8,777 nucleotides of DNA from CAMBDR01 sp046597185 (GCA_046597185.1 JBKJLF010000739.1:1-8777); one strand, 5' to 3'. Positions 1-7,520 are shown, numbered from the stretch's first letter. The notes: generated by a model not told the origin, from the letters alone. Program-made: numbers and translations.

Positions 1-1271
1 GTGCCGTGCGCGCCAAGGGGGAGCAAAGCGTTGTGATTGGGCGCGACGGGCGTTTATCCGGCCCGGCCATGGCGGCGGCTTTGGCCAGCGGTTTGCAGGC
101 AGCGGGCGTTGATGTCATTGATTTGGGTATGGTGGCCACACCGATGTTATATTTTGCTACCCATCAGTTAGCCGCGCGTTCAGGCATCATGGTAACAGGC
201 AGCCATAATCCCCCCAATTATAATGGCTTTAAAATGGTGTTGGCGGGTGAGGCCATCCACGGCGCGACCATTACCGGCTTATATGACGCCATTGTGGCCG
301 AACAATTTACCTCCGGCGCGGGGGGATATCGGCAACATGATATTGAAGCCGATTATTTGCAGCGGATTGTGGGCGATGTCAACATCGCGCGTCCAATTAA
401 AATAGCGGTCGATTGTGGTAATGGTGTGGCGGGCGCTTTTGCGGGCGCTTTGTACCGGGCCATGGGTTGCGAGGTAGAAGAATTATTTTGCGAAGTCGAT
501 GGCAATTTCCCGAATCACCACCCCGACCCGGCGCACCCTGAAAATCTGCAGGATTTAATTCGTTGTTTGCAGCAAGGCGATGCTGAAATTGGGCTGGCTT
601 TTGATGGCGATGGTGATCGCCTCGGCGTCGTTACCAAAGACGGCCAAATTATTTACCCTGATCGGCAATTGATGTTATTTGCGCAAGACGTATTAAGCCG
701 TCACGCGGGTGCGCAAATTTTATACGATGTGAAATGCACCAGCCATTTGGCCCCATGGATCAGGAAAAGTGGCGGCCAGCCCTTAATGTGGAAAACTGGC
801 CATTCTCTGGTCAAGGCCAAATTGCGCGAAACCGGCTCGCCCTTGGGTGGTGAAATGAGCGGCCATGTGTTTTTTAAAGACCGCTGGTATGGTTTTGATG
901 ATGGTTTGTATGCGGGTGCGCGTTTGCTCGAAATCTTAACCCGTCAGGCTGATCCTTCCGCTTTGTTAAACAGTTTGCCGCAATCGTATTCCACGCCGGA
1001 ATTGCATCTTGATTTACACGAGGGCGAAAGCGTCATTTTGATCGAACAAATGCGCGCCCAGGCAAAATTTACCGCCCCACTTGAAATTATTACCATTGAC
1101 GGCTTGCGCGTCGAATATGGCGATGGCTTTGGTTTGGCACGCGCCTCCAATACCACGCCCGTGGTGGTGATGCGATTTGAGGCTGAAACGCCAAAAGCTT
1201 TGCAACGCATTCAAGCCGACTTCAAACGCGTTATTTTGGCGCTCAAAGCCGATGCACAATTACCGTTTTAA
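1..1271 (+). CDS. algC: Phosphomannomutase/phosphoglucomutase (AlgC/ManB type), 5' end cut off by the window
   Basis: Interconverts hexose 6-phosphate and hexose 1-phosphate (mannose or glucose) in the cytosol, feeding nucleotide sugars for LPS and exopolysaccharide. The reading frame is open from base 3; the GTG at base 6 is an internal Val, because homologues have roughly 35-40 more residues before the segment EQSVVIGRDGRLSGP. All four alpha-D-phosphohexomutase signatures are visible. The phosphoserine loop TGSHNPP has its Ser codon at 201-203. The metal-binding loop DGDGDR is at 603-620, the sugar-specificity loop GEMSGH at 849-866, and the C-terminal phosphate-binding loop RASNTTP at 1140-1160. 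The visible 422 codons match a family length of about 460. It ends in TAA, 12 bases before waaC, so the genes are probably one operon. The family is certain. Whether mannose or glucose is the main substrate, and so whether algC or manB is the better name, cannot be read from the sequence. Confidence 0.93.
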   Translation, partial: AVRAKGEQSVVIGRDGRLSGPAMAAALASGLQAAGVDVIDLGMVATPMLYFATHQLAARSGIMVTGSHNPPNYNGFKMVLAGEAIHGATITGLYDAIVAEQFTSGAGGYRQHDIEADYLQRIVGDVNIARPIKIAVDCGNGVAGAFAGALYRAMGCEVEELFCEVDGNFPNHHPDPAHPENLQDLIRCLQQGDAEIGLAFDGDGDRLGVVTKDGQIIYPDRQLMLFAQDVLSRHAGAQILYDVKCTSHLAPWIRKSGGQPLMWKTGHSLVKAKLRETGSPLGGEMSGHVFFKDRWYGFDDGLYAGARLLEILTRQADPSALLNSLPQSYSTPELHLDLHEGESVILIEQMRAQAKFTAPLEIITIDGLRVEYGDGFGLARASNTTPVVVMRFEAETPKALQRIQADFKRVILALKADAQLPF

Positions 1272-1283
1272 TGGTTTGCGACA

Positions 1284-2264
1284 GTGAAAATACTCATCGT
1301 GCGCGTCTCTTCACTGGGCGACGTATTGCACAATATGCCCATGCTGCAAGATATTTTACGGCACCACCCCACTGCCCAAATTGATTGGGTGGTGGAAGAG
1401 GCCTATGTCAGGCTGGTGGGCTTGCAAGCGGGCGTGCGCCACATTATTCCGGTGGCTTTGCGGCGCTGGCGCAAAAGTTTGTTTTCCCGGGCTACCGGTG
1501 CTGAAATCAAATACTTTCGGGCGCAAATAAAAAGCACGGCCTATGACTATGTATTCGACACTCAGGGGCTGTTTAAAACTGGTTTGTTGATGAGTTGGGC
1601 GCGCTTGGCACCGGGTGGGCAAAAAGTGGGTTTGGCCAACGGCACTAAAGATTCCGGCTATGAAGCCATTTCGCGCTGCTTTCACACCCGTAGCGTGCGC
1701 GTACCCTTGCGCACCCATGCGGTAGCGCGTGCGCGCCTGGTGGCGGCGGCGGCTTTGGGTTATGAAGTTCAGAGTGCGGCTGATTTTGGTCTGGCGCAAG
1801 TTGAATTCAAGCAGCGCCCGAACTGGCTACCCACACAACCGTATGCAGTATTTTTTCATGGTACGGCACGTGACGCAAAAAAATGGCCGACAGAGGCCTG
1901 GGTTGAAGTTGGCCAGTATTTGGCGCAGCGCGGTTGGCTTATTTTGCTGCCGTGGGGGAGTGCCCCGGAACAACAACAGGCGCAGTTGCTGGCGCAACAA
2001 ATTCCCGCAGCCCGGGTTTTGCCCGCGTTGCCTATGCATCAGGCGGTTCATTTGGCTCAGGCGGCGGGTTTGGTGATCGGGGTCGATACCGGGTTGACCC
2101 ACGTGGCGGCGGCCTTTGAGCGCCCGACGATTGAAATCTATTGTGATTCTCCACGCTGGAAAACCGAGGGCAACTGGTCAGACCGGATTATTAACCTGGG
2201 CGATACCGGACAAGCGCCCGCCCCGGCTGAGGTAATTGCCGCCATAAACCGTTTGGGCGTGTAG
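1284..2264 (+). CDS. waaC: Lipopolysaccharide heptosyltransferase I
   Basis: Transfers the first L-glycero-D-manno-heptose from ADP-heptose to Kdo in the LPS inner core, at the cytoplasmic face of the inner membrane. The 326-aa product has normal GT9-family length. The N-terminus MKILIVRVSSLGDVLH matches WaaC and places the conserved Asp at residue 13, as in the E. coli enzyme. The C-terminal nucleotide-sugar domain carries GVDTGLTHVAAA, with D268 to H273, the hallmark of GT9 enzymes. The start is GTG at 1284: it is the only start candidate after the in-frame TAA that ends the upstream gene, and no strong Shine-Dalgarno sequence precedes it, so translation is probably coupled to the upstream gene. 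The stop TAG is three bases before the waaA ATG. WaaF (heptosyltransferase II) is the main alternative, but the N-terminus and the waaA neighbour favour WaaC. Confidence 0.95.
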   Translation: MKILIVRVSSLGDVLHNMPMLQDILRHHPTAQIDWVVEEAYVRLVGLQAGVRHIIPVALRRWRKSLFSRATGAEIKYFRAQIKSTAYDYVFDTQGLFKTGLLMSWARLAPGGQKVGLANGTKDSGYEAISRCFHTRSVRVPLRTHAVARARLVAAAALGYEVQSAADFGLAQVEFKQRPNWLPTQPYAVFFHGTARDAKKWPTEAWVEVGQYLAQRGWLILLPWGSAPEQQQAQLLAQQIPAARVLPALPMHQAVHLAQAAGLVIGVDTGLTHVAAAFERPTIEIYCDSPRWKTEGNWSDRIINLGDTGQAPAPAEVIAAINRLGV

Positions 2265-2267
2265 TTG

Positions 2268-3608
2268 ATGGCGCGCCTGCTGTATAGCCTCGCTTGGTAC
2301 TTGGCGCTGCCTTTGGTGTGCGTGCGCCTGTGGTGGCGTGGCCGCCAGGAGCCGGGTTATCGCCTGCACTGGGCCGAGCGCTTTGCGCGTTTTGGCAAGC
2401 TGCCAACGCTGGATCAGGCTGACCACTTAGTTAATCACCCAGTTGGCCCCCTGATTTGGTTGCACGCGGTATCGGTGGGGGAAACCCGCGCTGCCCAGCC
2501 CCTGCTGGCGGGCTTATTGCAGCAAAACCCCGCTGCGCGCATCTTGCTCACCCATATGACGCCCACCGGGCGCGCCACTGGCAAAGCGTTGTTCGCGCAA
2601 TATGGTGATCGCGTGCAACAAAGTTATCTGCCCTATGACACGCTGTGGTTTATGCGGCGTTTTATACGTCATTTCAAGCCGACGCTGTGCATTCTGATGG
2701 AAACCGAAGTGTGGCCGAATTTGCTGCACGCCTGTCAGCGTGAGCGCGTGCCGAGTGCGCTGGTGAATGCGCGCCTGTCCGAGCGTAGTCAGCGCAAAGG
2801 GGAGCGCCTGGGGCGCTTGATGCGCGATGCGGTGCAATGCATCGATTTGGTGGCGGCGCAAACCGAAGCCGACGCCAGCCGCATGCTTCAACTCGGCGCA
2901 CGCAAGGTGGTGGTGACGGGGAGCATCAAGTTTGATGTTAGCATTGCGCCCGCCATGATCGAACTGGGGCAGGCTTTGCGCGCCAGTATTGGAAGCCGCC
3001 CGGTGCTGTTGTGTGCCAGCACGCGCGAGGGCGAGGAAGCGCTGTTGTTGGCGCAATTGGCGGCTGTTTTGCAGCCGAATATCGAATCCGGCCCTTCACC
3101 TTTGTTGCTGCTGGTGCCACGCCACCCGCAGCGCTTTGATGAAGTAGCGCGTCTGGTAGATAAGTATGGCTTGCGCTTGCAGCGGCGCTCGCAACTCAAT
3201 TTGAGTGTCGCATCGACAACACCCGCCTTGTCTACGCAAACCCAGGTCTTATTGGGGGATTCGATGGGAGAAATGTTTGCCTATTACACCAGTTGCGATA
3301 TGGCTTTCATTGGTGGCAGCCTGCTGCCTTTGGGCGGGCAAAATCTGATTGAAGCCTGCGCCTTGGGCAAACCCGTACTGCTGGGGCCGCATATGTTCAA
3401 TTTTGCTGAAATCAGCGAGCAGGCATTGGCCGCAGGTGCTGCCTTGCAAGTGGCTGATGCACTTAATTTAGTGCAACAAATACAGGCTTTACTGGCCGAT
3501 AGCGCGCGCATGCAACAAATGGGCGCACAAGGCGCGGCTTTTGCGCGCCAACATCAGGGCGCGACTGGGCGAACCATTGCGTTTTTGCGCCCGTTTTTGC
3601 CGGATTGA
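2268..3608 (+). CDS. waaA: 3-deoxy-D-manno-octulosonic acid (Kdo) transferase
   Basis: Adds Kdo from CMP-Kdo to the lipid A precursor, the committed step of LPS core synthesis, at the inner membrane. The 446-aa product begins with a hydrophobic anchor (about residues 4-22, LLYSLAWYLALPLVCVRLWW). The Kdo-transferase N-domain follows, with WLHAVSVGE, in which E72 aligns with the catalytic Glu. Further family motifs are LLTHMTPTGRATG, YLPYD, METEVWPN and NARLSERS. The C-domain has GDSMGEMFAYY and GGQNLIEACALGKPVLLGP, with GGQN at residues 356-359 and E362 in the donor-binding region. I chose ATG 2268 over the adjacent TTG 2265 because ATG is the usual codon and lies just after the waaC stop. Spacing to waaC is three bases, so translation is likely coupled. 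Whether it adds one or two Kdo residues cannot be read here. Confidence 0.96.
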   Translation: MARLLYSLAWYLALPLVCVRLWWRGRQEPGYRLHWAERFARFGKLPTLDQADHLVNHPVGPLIWLHAVSVGETRAAQPLLAGLLQQNPAARILLTHMTPTGRATGKALFAQYGDRVQQSYLPYDTLWFMRRFIRHFKPTLCILMETEVWPNLLHACQRERVPSALVNARLSERSQRKGERLGRLMRDAVQCIDLVAAQTEADASRMLQLGARKVVVTGSIKFDVSIAPAMIELGQALRASIGSRPVLLCASTREGEEALLLAQLAAVLQPNIESGPSPLLLLVPRHPQRFDEVARLVDKYGLRLQRRSQLNLSVASTTPALSTQTQVLLGDSMGEMFAYYTSCDMAFIGGSLLPLGGQNLIEACALGKPVLLGPHMFNFAEISEQALAAGAALQVADALNLVQQIQALLADSARMQQMGAQGAAFARQHQGATGRTIAFLRPFLPD

Positions 3609-3851
3609 TCCTGAATTGATCGCGTATTGATGTCGCATGAATCTGTTTAAGGCATCGATTTTTCATTACTTTCGTATGTGTTGGTTACCGGAAAGAGTGC
3701 GCGCAAAGCATTTGTCGCAAAATTTCCACAATTGATGCCATCTCTCGCTATAGAGTGAGCGCCCTGCCTGTAGCACCAGAATCTCCCGTTATACTGCGTC
3801 TGTAGCTGGCAGTGTAGTAAAGTTGTCACAATACCCGTAACACTATTTTTT

Positions 3852-3872
3852 GTGATGGCCTCACGTTTTTTT
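3852..3872 (+). terminator. Weak intrinsic terminator candidate for the waaC-waaA operon
   Basis: GTGA-TGGCC-TCAC forms a four-pair hairpin followed, after one G, by seven T residues. The stem is short, so termination would be inefficient. It is the only hairpin with a T-run between waaA and the next promoter, about 245 bases behind the waaA stop. Confidence 0.35.
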
Positions 3873-3898
3873 CTCGGCTGCACTATGAGAAAAAAAAC
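3865..3898. repeat. Inverted repeat of a T-tract and an A-tract
   Basis: The left arm (3865-3875) is G, seven T and CTC; the right arm (3887-3898) is GAG, eight A and C. The arms are complementary apart from one extra A, and the loop is 11 bases. In RNA this would extend the U-run of the preceding terminator candidate into a second hairpin. On the minus strand it also ends in a T-run, so it could act in both directions or simply be bent DNA upstream of the promoter. Confidence 0.6.
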
Positions 3899-3948
3899 CT
3901 GCCCGAATAAAATTCTGCAACATTGAAAAAGAGCAAAATTTTTCCTGT

Positions 3949-3978
3949 TTGACATTTCAAATGGGAAATGGTTAGAAT
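3949..3978 (+). promoter_or_regulatory. Sigma70-type promoter for the TonB-dependent receptor gene
   Basis: A perfect -35 box TTGACA (3949-3954) is followed after 18 bases by TAGAAT (3973-3978), one mismatch from the -10 consensus. Transcription would start near 3985, giving a leader of about 184 nt to the 30-codon ORF and about 320 nt to the receptor start. AT-rich DNA with A- and T-tracts lies just upstream. This is the best promoter in the window by eye; the transcription start is inferred. Confidence 0.65.
3953..3970. promoter_or_regulatory. Operator-like palindrome inside the promoter spacer
   Basis: CATTTC-AAATGG-GAAATG is a perfect inverted repeat with two six-base arms and a six-base centre. 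It starts on the last two bases of the -35 box and ends three bases before the -10 box, where a bound dimeric repressor would block RNA polymerase. It does not match the Fur or CRP consensus, and the regulator is unknown. Confidence 0.4.
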
Positions 3979-4168
3979 TAAGTTGCCGAAAAATAGTGGG
4001 TACGGGAATTTTGAAGTTTTTTTGCAGGTCTGCCGGAAGGGTTTTTTTTCTGGTAGAGTTGGTAAAAAATGTACTTGCTGAATAAAAATATATCGGTGGT
4101 TTTTTCAGTTACTCACTCCAAGGGACAACACTCGCGCAACATCGGCGAGGATTTTAAAAGGAAATAAG

Positions 4169-4261
4169 ATGTTTAGAGAAGCAGTTTTACTCAATACGCA
4201 GAGCGGTGCCATGCACGCCGTTCCAAATCAGTCCATTGCTGTATTTGCCAGCTTCAATTGA
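4169..4261 (+). CDS. Possible 30-aa leader peptide upstream of the TonB-dependent receptor
   Basis: This short ORF encodes 30 residues (MFREAVLLN ... VFASFN) with few charges beyond R3, E4 and H16; I recognise no family. It has a good ribosome-binding site, AGGA at 4159-4162, six bases before the ATG. The 13-base initiation region AGGAAATAAGATG differs by one base from that of the receptor gene 133 bases further on. It lies inside the predicted receptor leader and ends 42 bases before the receptor ATG. The stop TGA overlaps an ATG that opens a four-codon ORF (4261-4275). It could be a regulatory upstream ORF, a small secreted or precursor peptide, or a chance ORF. It has no signal peptide, no run of one codon typical of amino-acid attenuation, and no neighbouring modifying enzyme. 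Confidence 0.4.
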   Translation: MFREAVLLNTQSGAMHAVPNQSIAVFASFN

Positions 4262-4293
4262 TGGCTAACCAGTAAGTTATTAAATTCATTTTT

Positions 4294-4303
4294 AGGAAAT
4301 AAT
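4294..4303 (+). promoter_or_regulatory. Ribosome-binding site fixing the receptor start
   Basis: AGGA at 4294-4297 sits six bases before ATG 4304 and supports that start, which is followed at once by a signal peptide. Confidence 0.75.
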
Positions 4304-7300
4304 ATGTCCAAGAAAAATTTGGTGTTTAAAAGAACACTGGTTGCCCATGCGCTAACCGTCGCATTTGGCGTGGCTGTTTTCAATGTTGCGATTACTGAAT
4401 CGGCGATGGCGCAGTCCAATACGGGTGGTGTGGTGTATGGTAAGGTTGCCCCTGGTTCTGCAACTGCAGTGGTTCTGAAAAACCTCGATACCAACCAGAG
4501 CCGTACTGTTCCGGTGGATGCTGCAGGTGCATTCAATGCATCCGCCATGGCAGTTGGCCGCTACAAAGCAACCTTGATGAAGGGTAGCACTGCTGGCGAA
4601 ACAGCTGACCTCGAAGTGCTCGCAGGTCAAGGTGTGGAAGCGGTGTTTTCAGTTCAAACCGTTAAAGTGTCAACCCGCCGTACCCGGATTGATATCTCCA
4701 GCGCCAACAATGGCGCAACCTTTACTTCAAAAGAATTGGCCAAGTTGCCCATCGCGCAAAATGTTGACGCGATTATTCAGTTGGCTCCAAATACCACTCG
4801 CGCCGATCCACGCTACGCTGGCGGTGCCAGTTTTGCGGGTGGTGGCGCATCTGAGAATGCGTACTACATCAACGGTTTCCCTGTCACTAATCCATTGACC
4901 CAGTTGGGCGCATCCGAATTGCCGTTTGGTGCGATTGCCCAGGCGCAAATTCTGACCGGTGGCTTCGGTGCTGAATTTGGCCGTTCGGTTGGTGGTGTGG
5001 TGAATATCACCACCAAGAGCGGTACCAATAACTGGGAATTCGGCGTCACTGCAAGTACGTCCCCCAATTCGTTGCGCGCCAAGCCCCGTGATATCTATTA
5101 CGGTAATGTTGCGCCAACCAATGGTGTGCTCAGCGTGACAGCAGCGGCCGCACTTGCGAGAACCAATAACACCTTGTATCGCGCACGCGAAGAAAACACC
5201 CGTTCGCAAGATGTTTTTGGTGCTTATGTCGGCGGCCCAATTATTCAGGATAAACTGTTTATGTTTATCTCGGCTGAAACCACCCGTACTGATACGGGCA
5301 GTGTCGATTCGACCAACGGCATTCGGATAGGTGGTAATCCTGCAGCCGCATGGAACGATTCCAAACGCGTGGTTGACCGTTATCTTGGCAAGTTTAACTG
5401 GAATATTACAGACAACCACAGTCTGGAGTTGACCTTGTTGGGCGATACGCCAAAAGTTTCGACTGCATTTAGCGGCTTCGCCTATAGTGCTGCACCGGGT
5501 GCCAATAACAAATTCACCCGCACCCGCAACGGTATTGTTGCAAGCAGTCAAACACAAAGCAATGTGGCTGACAATGGTGCCGAAGTACAAATCCTGAAGT
5601 ACACGGGCACCTTGACTGATAATTTCACTTTGCAAGCCTTGTATGGTCAATCCAAGTCAGACCATAAAGAAACGTATGCAGGCTACAATCCCACCTTGTT
5701 TTCGACCCAGTTTGACGCCTCAAGTTCTGCACCTGGTTTGACTTATGTTAACCATCAAAACGTGCCGGGCAATGTGTTGCCTACTGGTGCAAAAGATAAG
5801 ATCGAATCGTTCCGTTTGGATTTGGAATACAAGTTGGGTAACCACACCATTCGTTTTGGTTTGGACAACAACAAGTTGACTTCGATCAATGCGGGTGAAT
5901 CCAACGCTGGTGGCGGGATTTGGATTTATGGCAGAAATGATGATCCGAATGCTGACTTTGACTTGGGCGGTGGTATCTCCAAGGGACCAGGCACGACGAC
6001 CAGTCCATTGGGTAAGCTGGGTTATTACGTGACTAAAAACCTTTTTACTGACGTGACCAATGCCTACTCCAATCAAAATGCACAGTACATCGAAGATAGA
6101 TGGCAAGTGAATAGAAACTTGTTAATCACGGGTGGTATTCGTGTTGAAGGTTTTGATAATCAAAATGGTGACAAAGTTAAGTATTTGGAACAAAAGAACC
6201 AAGTCGCTCCGCGCTTGTCAGCAGTTTGGGACGTGAATGGCGATGCATCCACCAAGATTTTCGGTAGTGCTGGTCGCTATCACCTGCAAATTCCAACCCA
6301 CCTTGCAGTGCGTGGTGCCGGTCGCGCTACCAACACAGCCCAAGCTTTTGCTTACACGGGTGTTGATCAAGACGGCTTGCCAACAGGTTTGATCCAATTG
6401 TCCCAACCTGCTTCGTCCAACAACGAATACGGTCAAGCCAAAGAGCCAAGAGTATTGTCCGCAGTTGATTTGAAGCCAACTTACCAGGATGAAATCACCC
6501 TTGGTTTTGAAAAAGCTTATTCGCCACAATTGAACTTTGGTGTCAAAGCAACGTATCGTAAGCTACGTTCCACGATTGATGACTTCTGCGATCAACGTCC
6601 ATTTGACAAATACGCGCTTGACAACCATATCGACACCAGCAACTGGGGTGGTTTTGGTTGCGCCAACTTCAATCCGGGCGAAGCCAACTCGTTCTATGTT
6701 GATTACAGCGGTTCAACCAACAATGGCGGTACTGCGAAAAACCTGACCTTGGTGAAATTCTCTGCTGCAGAGTTGGGCTTCCCGAAAGCAGAACGTACTT
6801 ACGCCGCGCTGGACTTCTTTGCTGAGCATCCGTTCAGCAGTGGTTGGTATGGTAAGGTCAACTATACATGGTCGCGCAGCAAAGGTAATACCGAAGGCCA
6901 AACCTTGTCGGACGTAGCACAAACCGACGTGGCGGCAACTCAAACCTGGGATTACAAAGAGCTGTCGATTGGTGCTAATGGCCTGTTGCCAAATGATCGT
7001 ACTCACCAGATCAAGGCCTATGGTTTCTATGAAATCACGCCTGAATGGACTATCGGCGGCAACTTGCTGTTGGCAGCCGGACGTCCAAAGAACTGCTTGG
7101 GCCGCTTCCTGTTTGATGGCACAACCCCTAACTACAGCAATGGCCCACACTATTGCGGTGGTGTAACGCCAGGGTCAAATACAGTTACTGTAGGGGCAAA
7201 CCTGCTTAGCCCACGTGGCACTTTGGGTAACTTGCCTTGGGATCAGCGGTTGGATCTGAACATCGTGTATAAGCCTTTGGCAATCAAAGGCTTGCAGTTT

Positions 7301-7459
7301 AAAGTGGACGTGTTTAATGTGATCAACAAGCAGATCGTGCAAGCAATTGAAGAGCGTTGGAACAGTGGCAATGGCATTCGCTCCACGTTTGGCCGTGTTA
7401 TCAGCTACTCAGATCCACGTAGCACCAAGTTGTCTGTAGAGTACAACAAAAAGTTCTAA
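4304..7459 (+). CDS. Oar-like TonB-dependent outer-membrane receptor with N-terminal carboxypeptidase-regulatory-like domain
   Basis: A 1051-aa outer-membrane beta-barrel of the TonB-dependent superfamily, closest in layout to Oar-type proteins. Residues 1-36 are a signal peptide (KKNLVFKR, a hydrophobic core, then SAMA before Gln37). Residues about 40-118 look like a carboxypeptidase-regulatory-like (Ig-type) domain, with VYGKV, LKNLDTNQSRTVPVDAAGAF and AVGRYKATL. The plug follows at about 125-240, with NAYYINGFPVTNP (185-197) and GGFGAEFGRSVGGVVNI (219-235). The rest is barrel with Asn/Gly-rich loops, ending in Phe (EYNKKF) as outer-membrane barrels do. I find only four cysteines, in two close pairs (762/786 and 931/951), probably disulfides in outer loops. 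Oar-family members have been linked to protein or peptide handling and development in myxobacteria; the substrate here is unknown. It has its own promoter and strong terminator, and no partner gene is adjacent. The family is certain; calling it Oar-like is moderately sure. Confidence 0.93.
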   Translation: MSKKNLVFKRTLVAHALTVAFGVAVFNVAITESAMAQSNTGGVVYGKVAPGSATAVVLKNLDTNQSRTVPVDAAGAFNASAMAVGRYKATLMKGSTAGETADLEVLAGQGVEAVFSVQTVKVSTRRTRIDISSANNGATFTSKELAKLPIAQNVDAIIQLAPNTTRADPRYAGGASFAGGGASENAYYINGFPVTNPLTQLGASELPFGAIAQAQILTGGFGAEFGRSVGGVVNITTKSGTNNWEFGVTASTSPNSLRAKPRDIYYGNVAPTNGVLSVTAAAALARTNNTLYRAREENTRSQDVFGAYVGGPIIQDKLFMFISAETTRTDTGSVDSTNGIRIGGNPAAAWNDSKRVVDRYLGKFNWNITDNHSLELTLLGDTPKVSTAFSGFAYSAAPGANNKFTRTRNGIVASSQTQSNVADNGAEVQILKYTGTLTDNFTLQALYGQSKSDHKETYAGYNPTLFSTQFDASSSAPGLTYVNHQNVPGNVLPTGAKDKIESFRLDLEYKLGNHTIRFGLDNNKLTSINAGESNAGGGIWIYGRNDDPNADFDLGGGISKGPGTTTSPLGKLGYYVTKNLFTDVTNAYSNQNAQYIEDRWQVNRNLLITGGIRVEGFDNQNGDKVKYLEQKNQVAPRLSAVWDVNGDASTKIFGSAGRYHLQIPTHLAVRGAGRATNTAQAFAYTGVDQDGLPTGLIQLSQPASSNNEYGQAKEPRVLSAVDLKPTYQDEITLGFEKAYSPQLNFGVKATYRKLRSTIDDFCDQRPFDKYALDNHIDTSNWGGFGCANFNPGEANSFYVDYSGSTNNGGTAKNLTLVKFSAAELGFPKAERTYAALDFFAEHPFSSGWYGKVNYTWSRSKGNTEGQTLSDVAQTDVAATQTWDYKELSIGANGLLPNDRTHQIKAYGFYEITPEWTIGGNLLLAAGRPKNCLGRFLFDGTTPNYSNGPHYCGGVTPGSNTVTVGANLLSPRGTLGNLPWDQRLDLNIVYKPLAIKGLQFKVDVFNVINKQIVQAIEERWNSGNGIRSTFGRVISYSDPRSTKLSVEYNKKF

Positions 7460-7520
7460 GCTTTGGCTATAGGCATTCCGTGGCGAGTTTGTTGCGGGTT
7501 TTTGTGATATCAGTTTGAAA

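Larger units (their letters stand above)
3609..3948. other. Non-coding stretch between waaA and the TonB-gene promoter
   Basis: No convincing gene is seen on either strand; codon-like composition ends at the waaA stop and the sequence becomes AT-rich. It contains three ATTGAT direct repeats at 11-base steps starting at the waaA stop (3604-3631). A small hairpin, CTCGCT-ATAG-AGTGAG, lies at 3744-3759 with one G-U pair. There is also a TTGTCACAA palindrome (3823-3831), a weak terminator-like hairpin and a T-tract/A-tract inverted repeat. No strong intrinsic terminator lies directly behind waaA, so the LPS operon transcript may run well into this stretch. Confidence 0.6.

Noticed and set aside
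6..8. GTG as the start of the phosphohexomutase
   Set aside because: The frame is open to the window edge and homologues carry about 35-40 more residues, so this is an internal Val codon.
1729..2119. Plus-strand ORFs of 115 and 61 codons inside waaC
   Set aside because: They are out-of-frame shadows of a well-supported gene and show no domain or ribosome-binding site.
3851..3865. CRP-like site TGTGA-TGGCC-TCACG
   Set aside because: The half-sites are five bases apart instead of six and the right one has a mismatch. It is better read as a short hairpin before a T-run.
3790..3872. Possible small RNA between a TATACT box and the weak terminator
   Set aside because: There is no acceptable -35 box about 17 bases upstream of TATACT, and the terminator stem has only four pairs.
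3647..3955. 102-codon minus-strand ORF in the waaA-receptor gap
   Set aside because: It has no ribosome-binding site, its start overlaps the -35 box of the plus-strand promoter, it runs through the inverted repeats, and its product resembles no protein family I know.
4261..4275. Four-codon ORF (MANQ) overlapping the stop of the 30-codon ORF
   Set aside because: It is too short to support as a gene; the TGATG overlap is recorded only as a possible coupling detail.
4727..5650. 307-codon antisense ORF inside the receptor gene
   Set aside because: It lies wholly antisense to strongly supported plug and barrel sequence, its product shows no domain or signal, and it is explained by codon bias of the sense gene.
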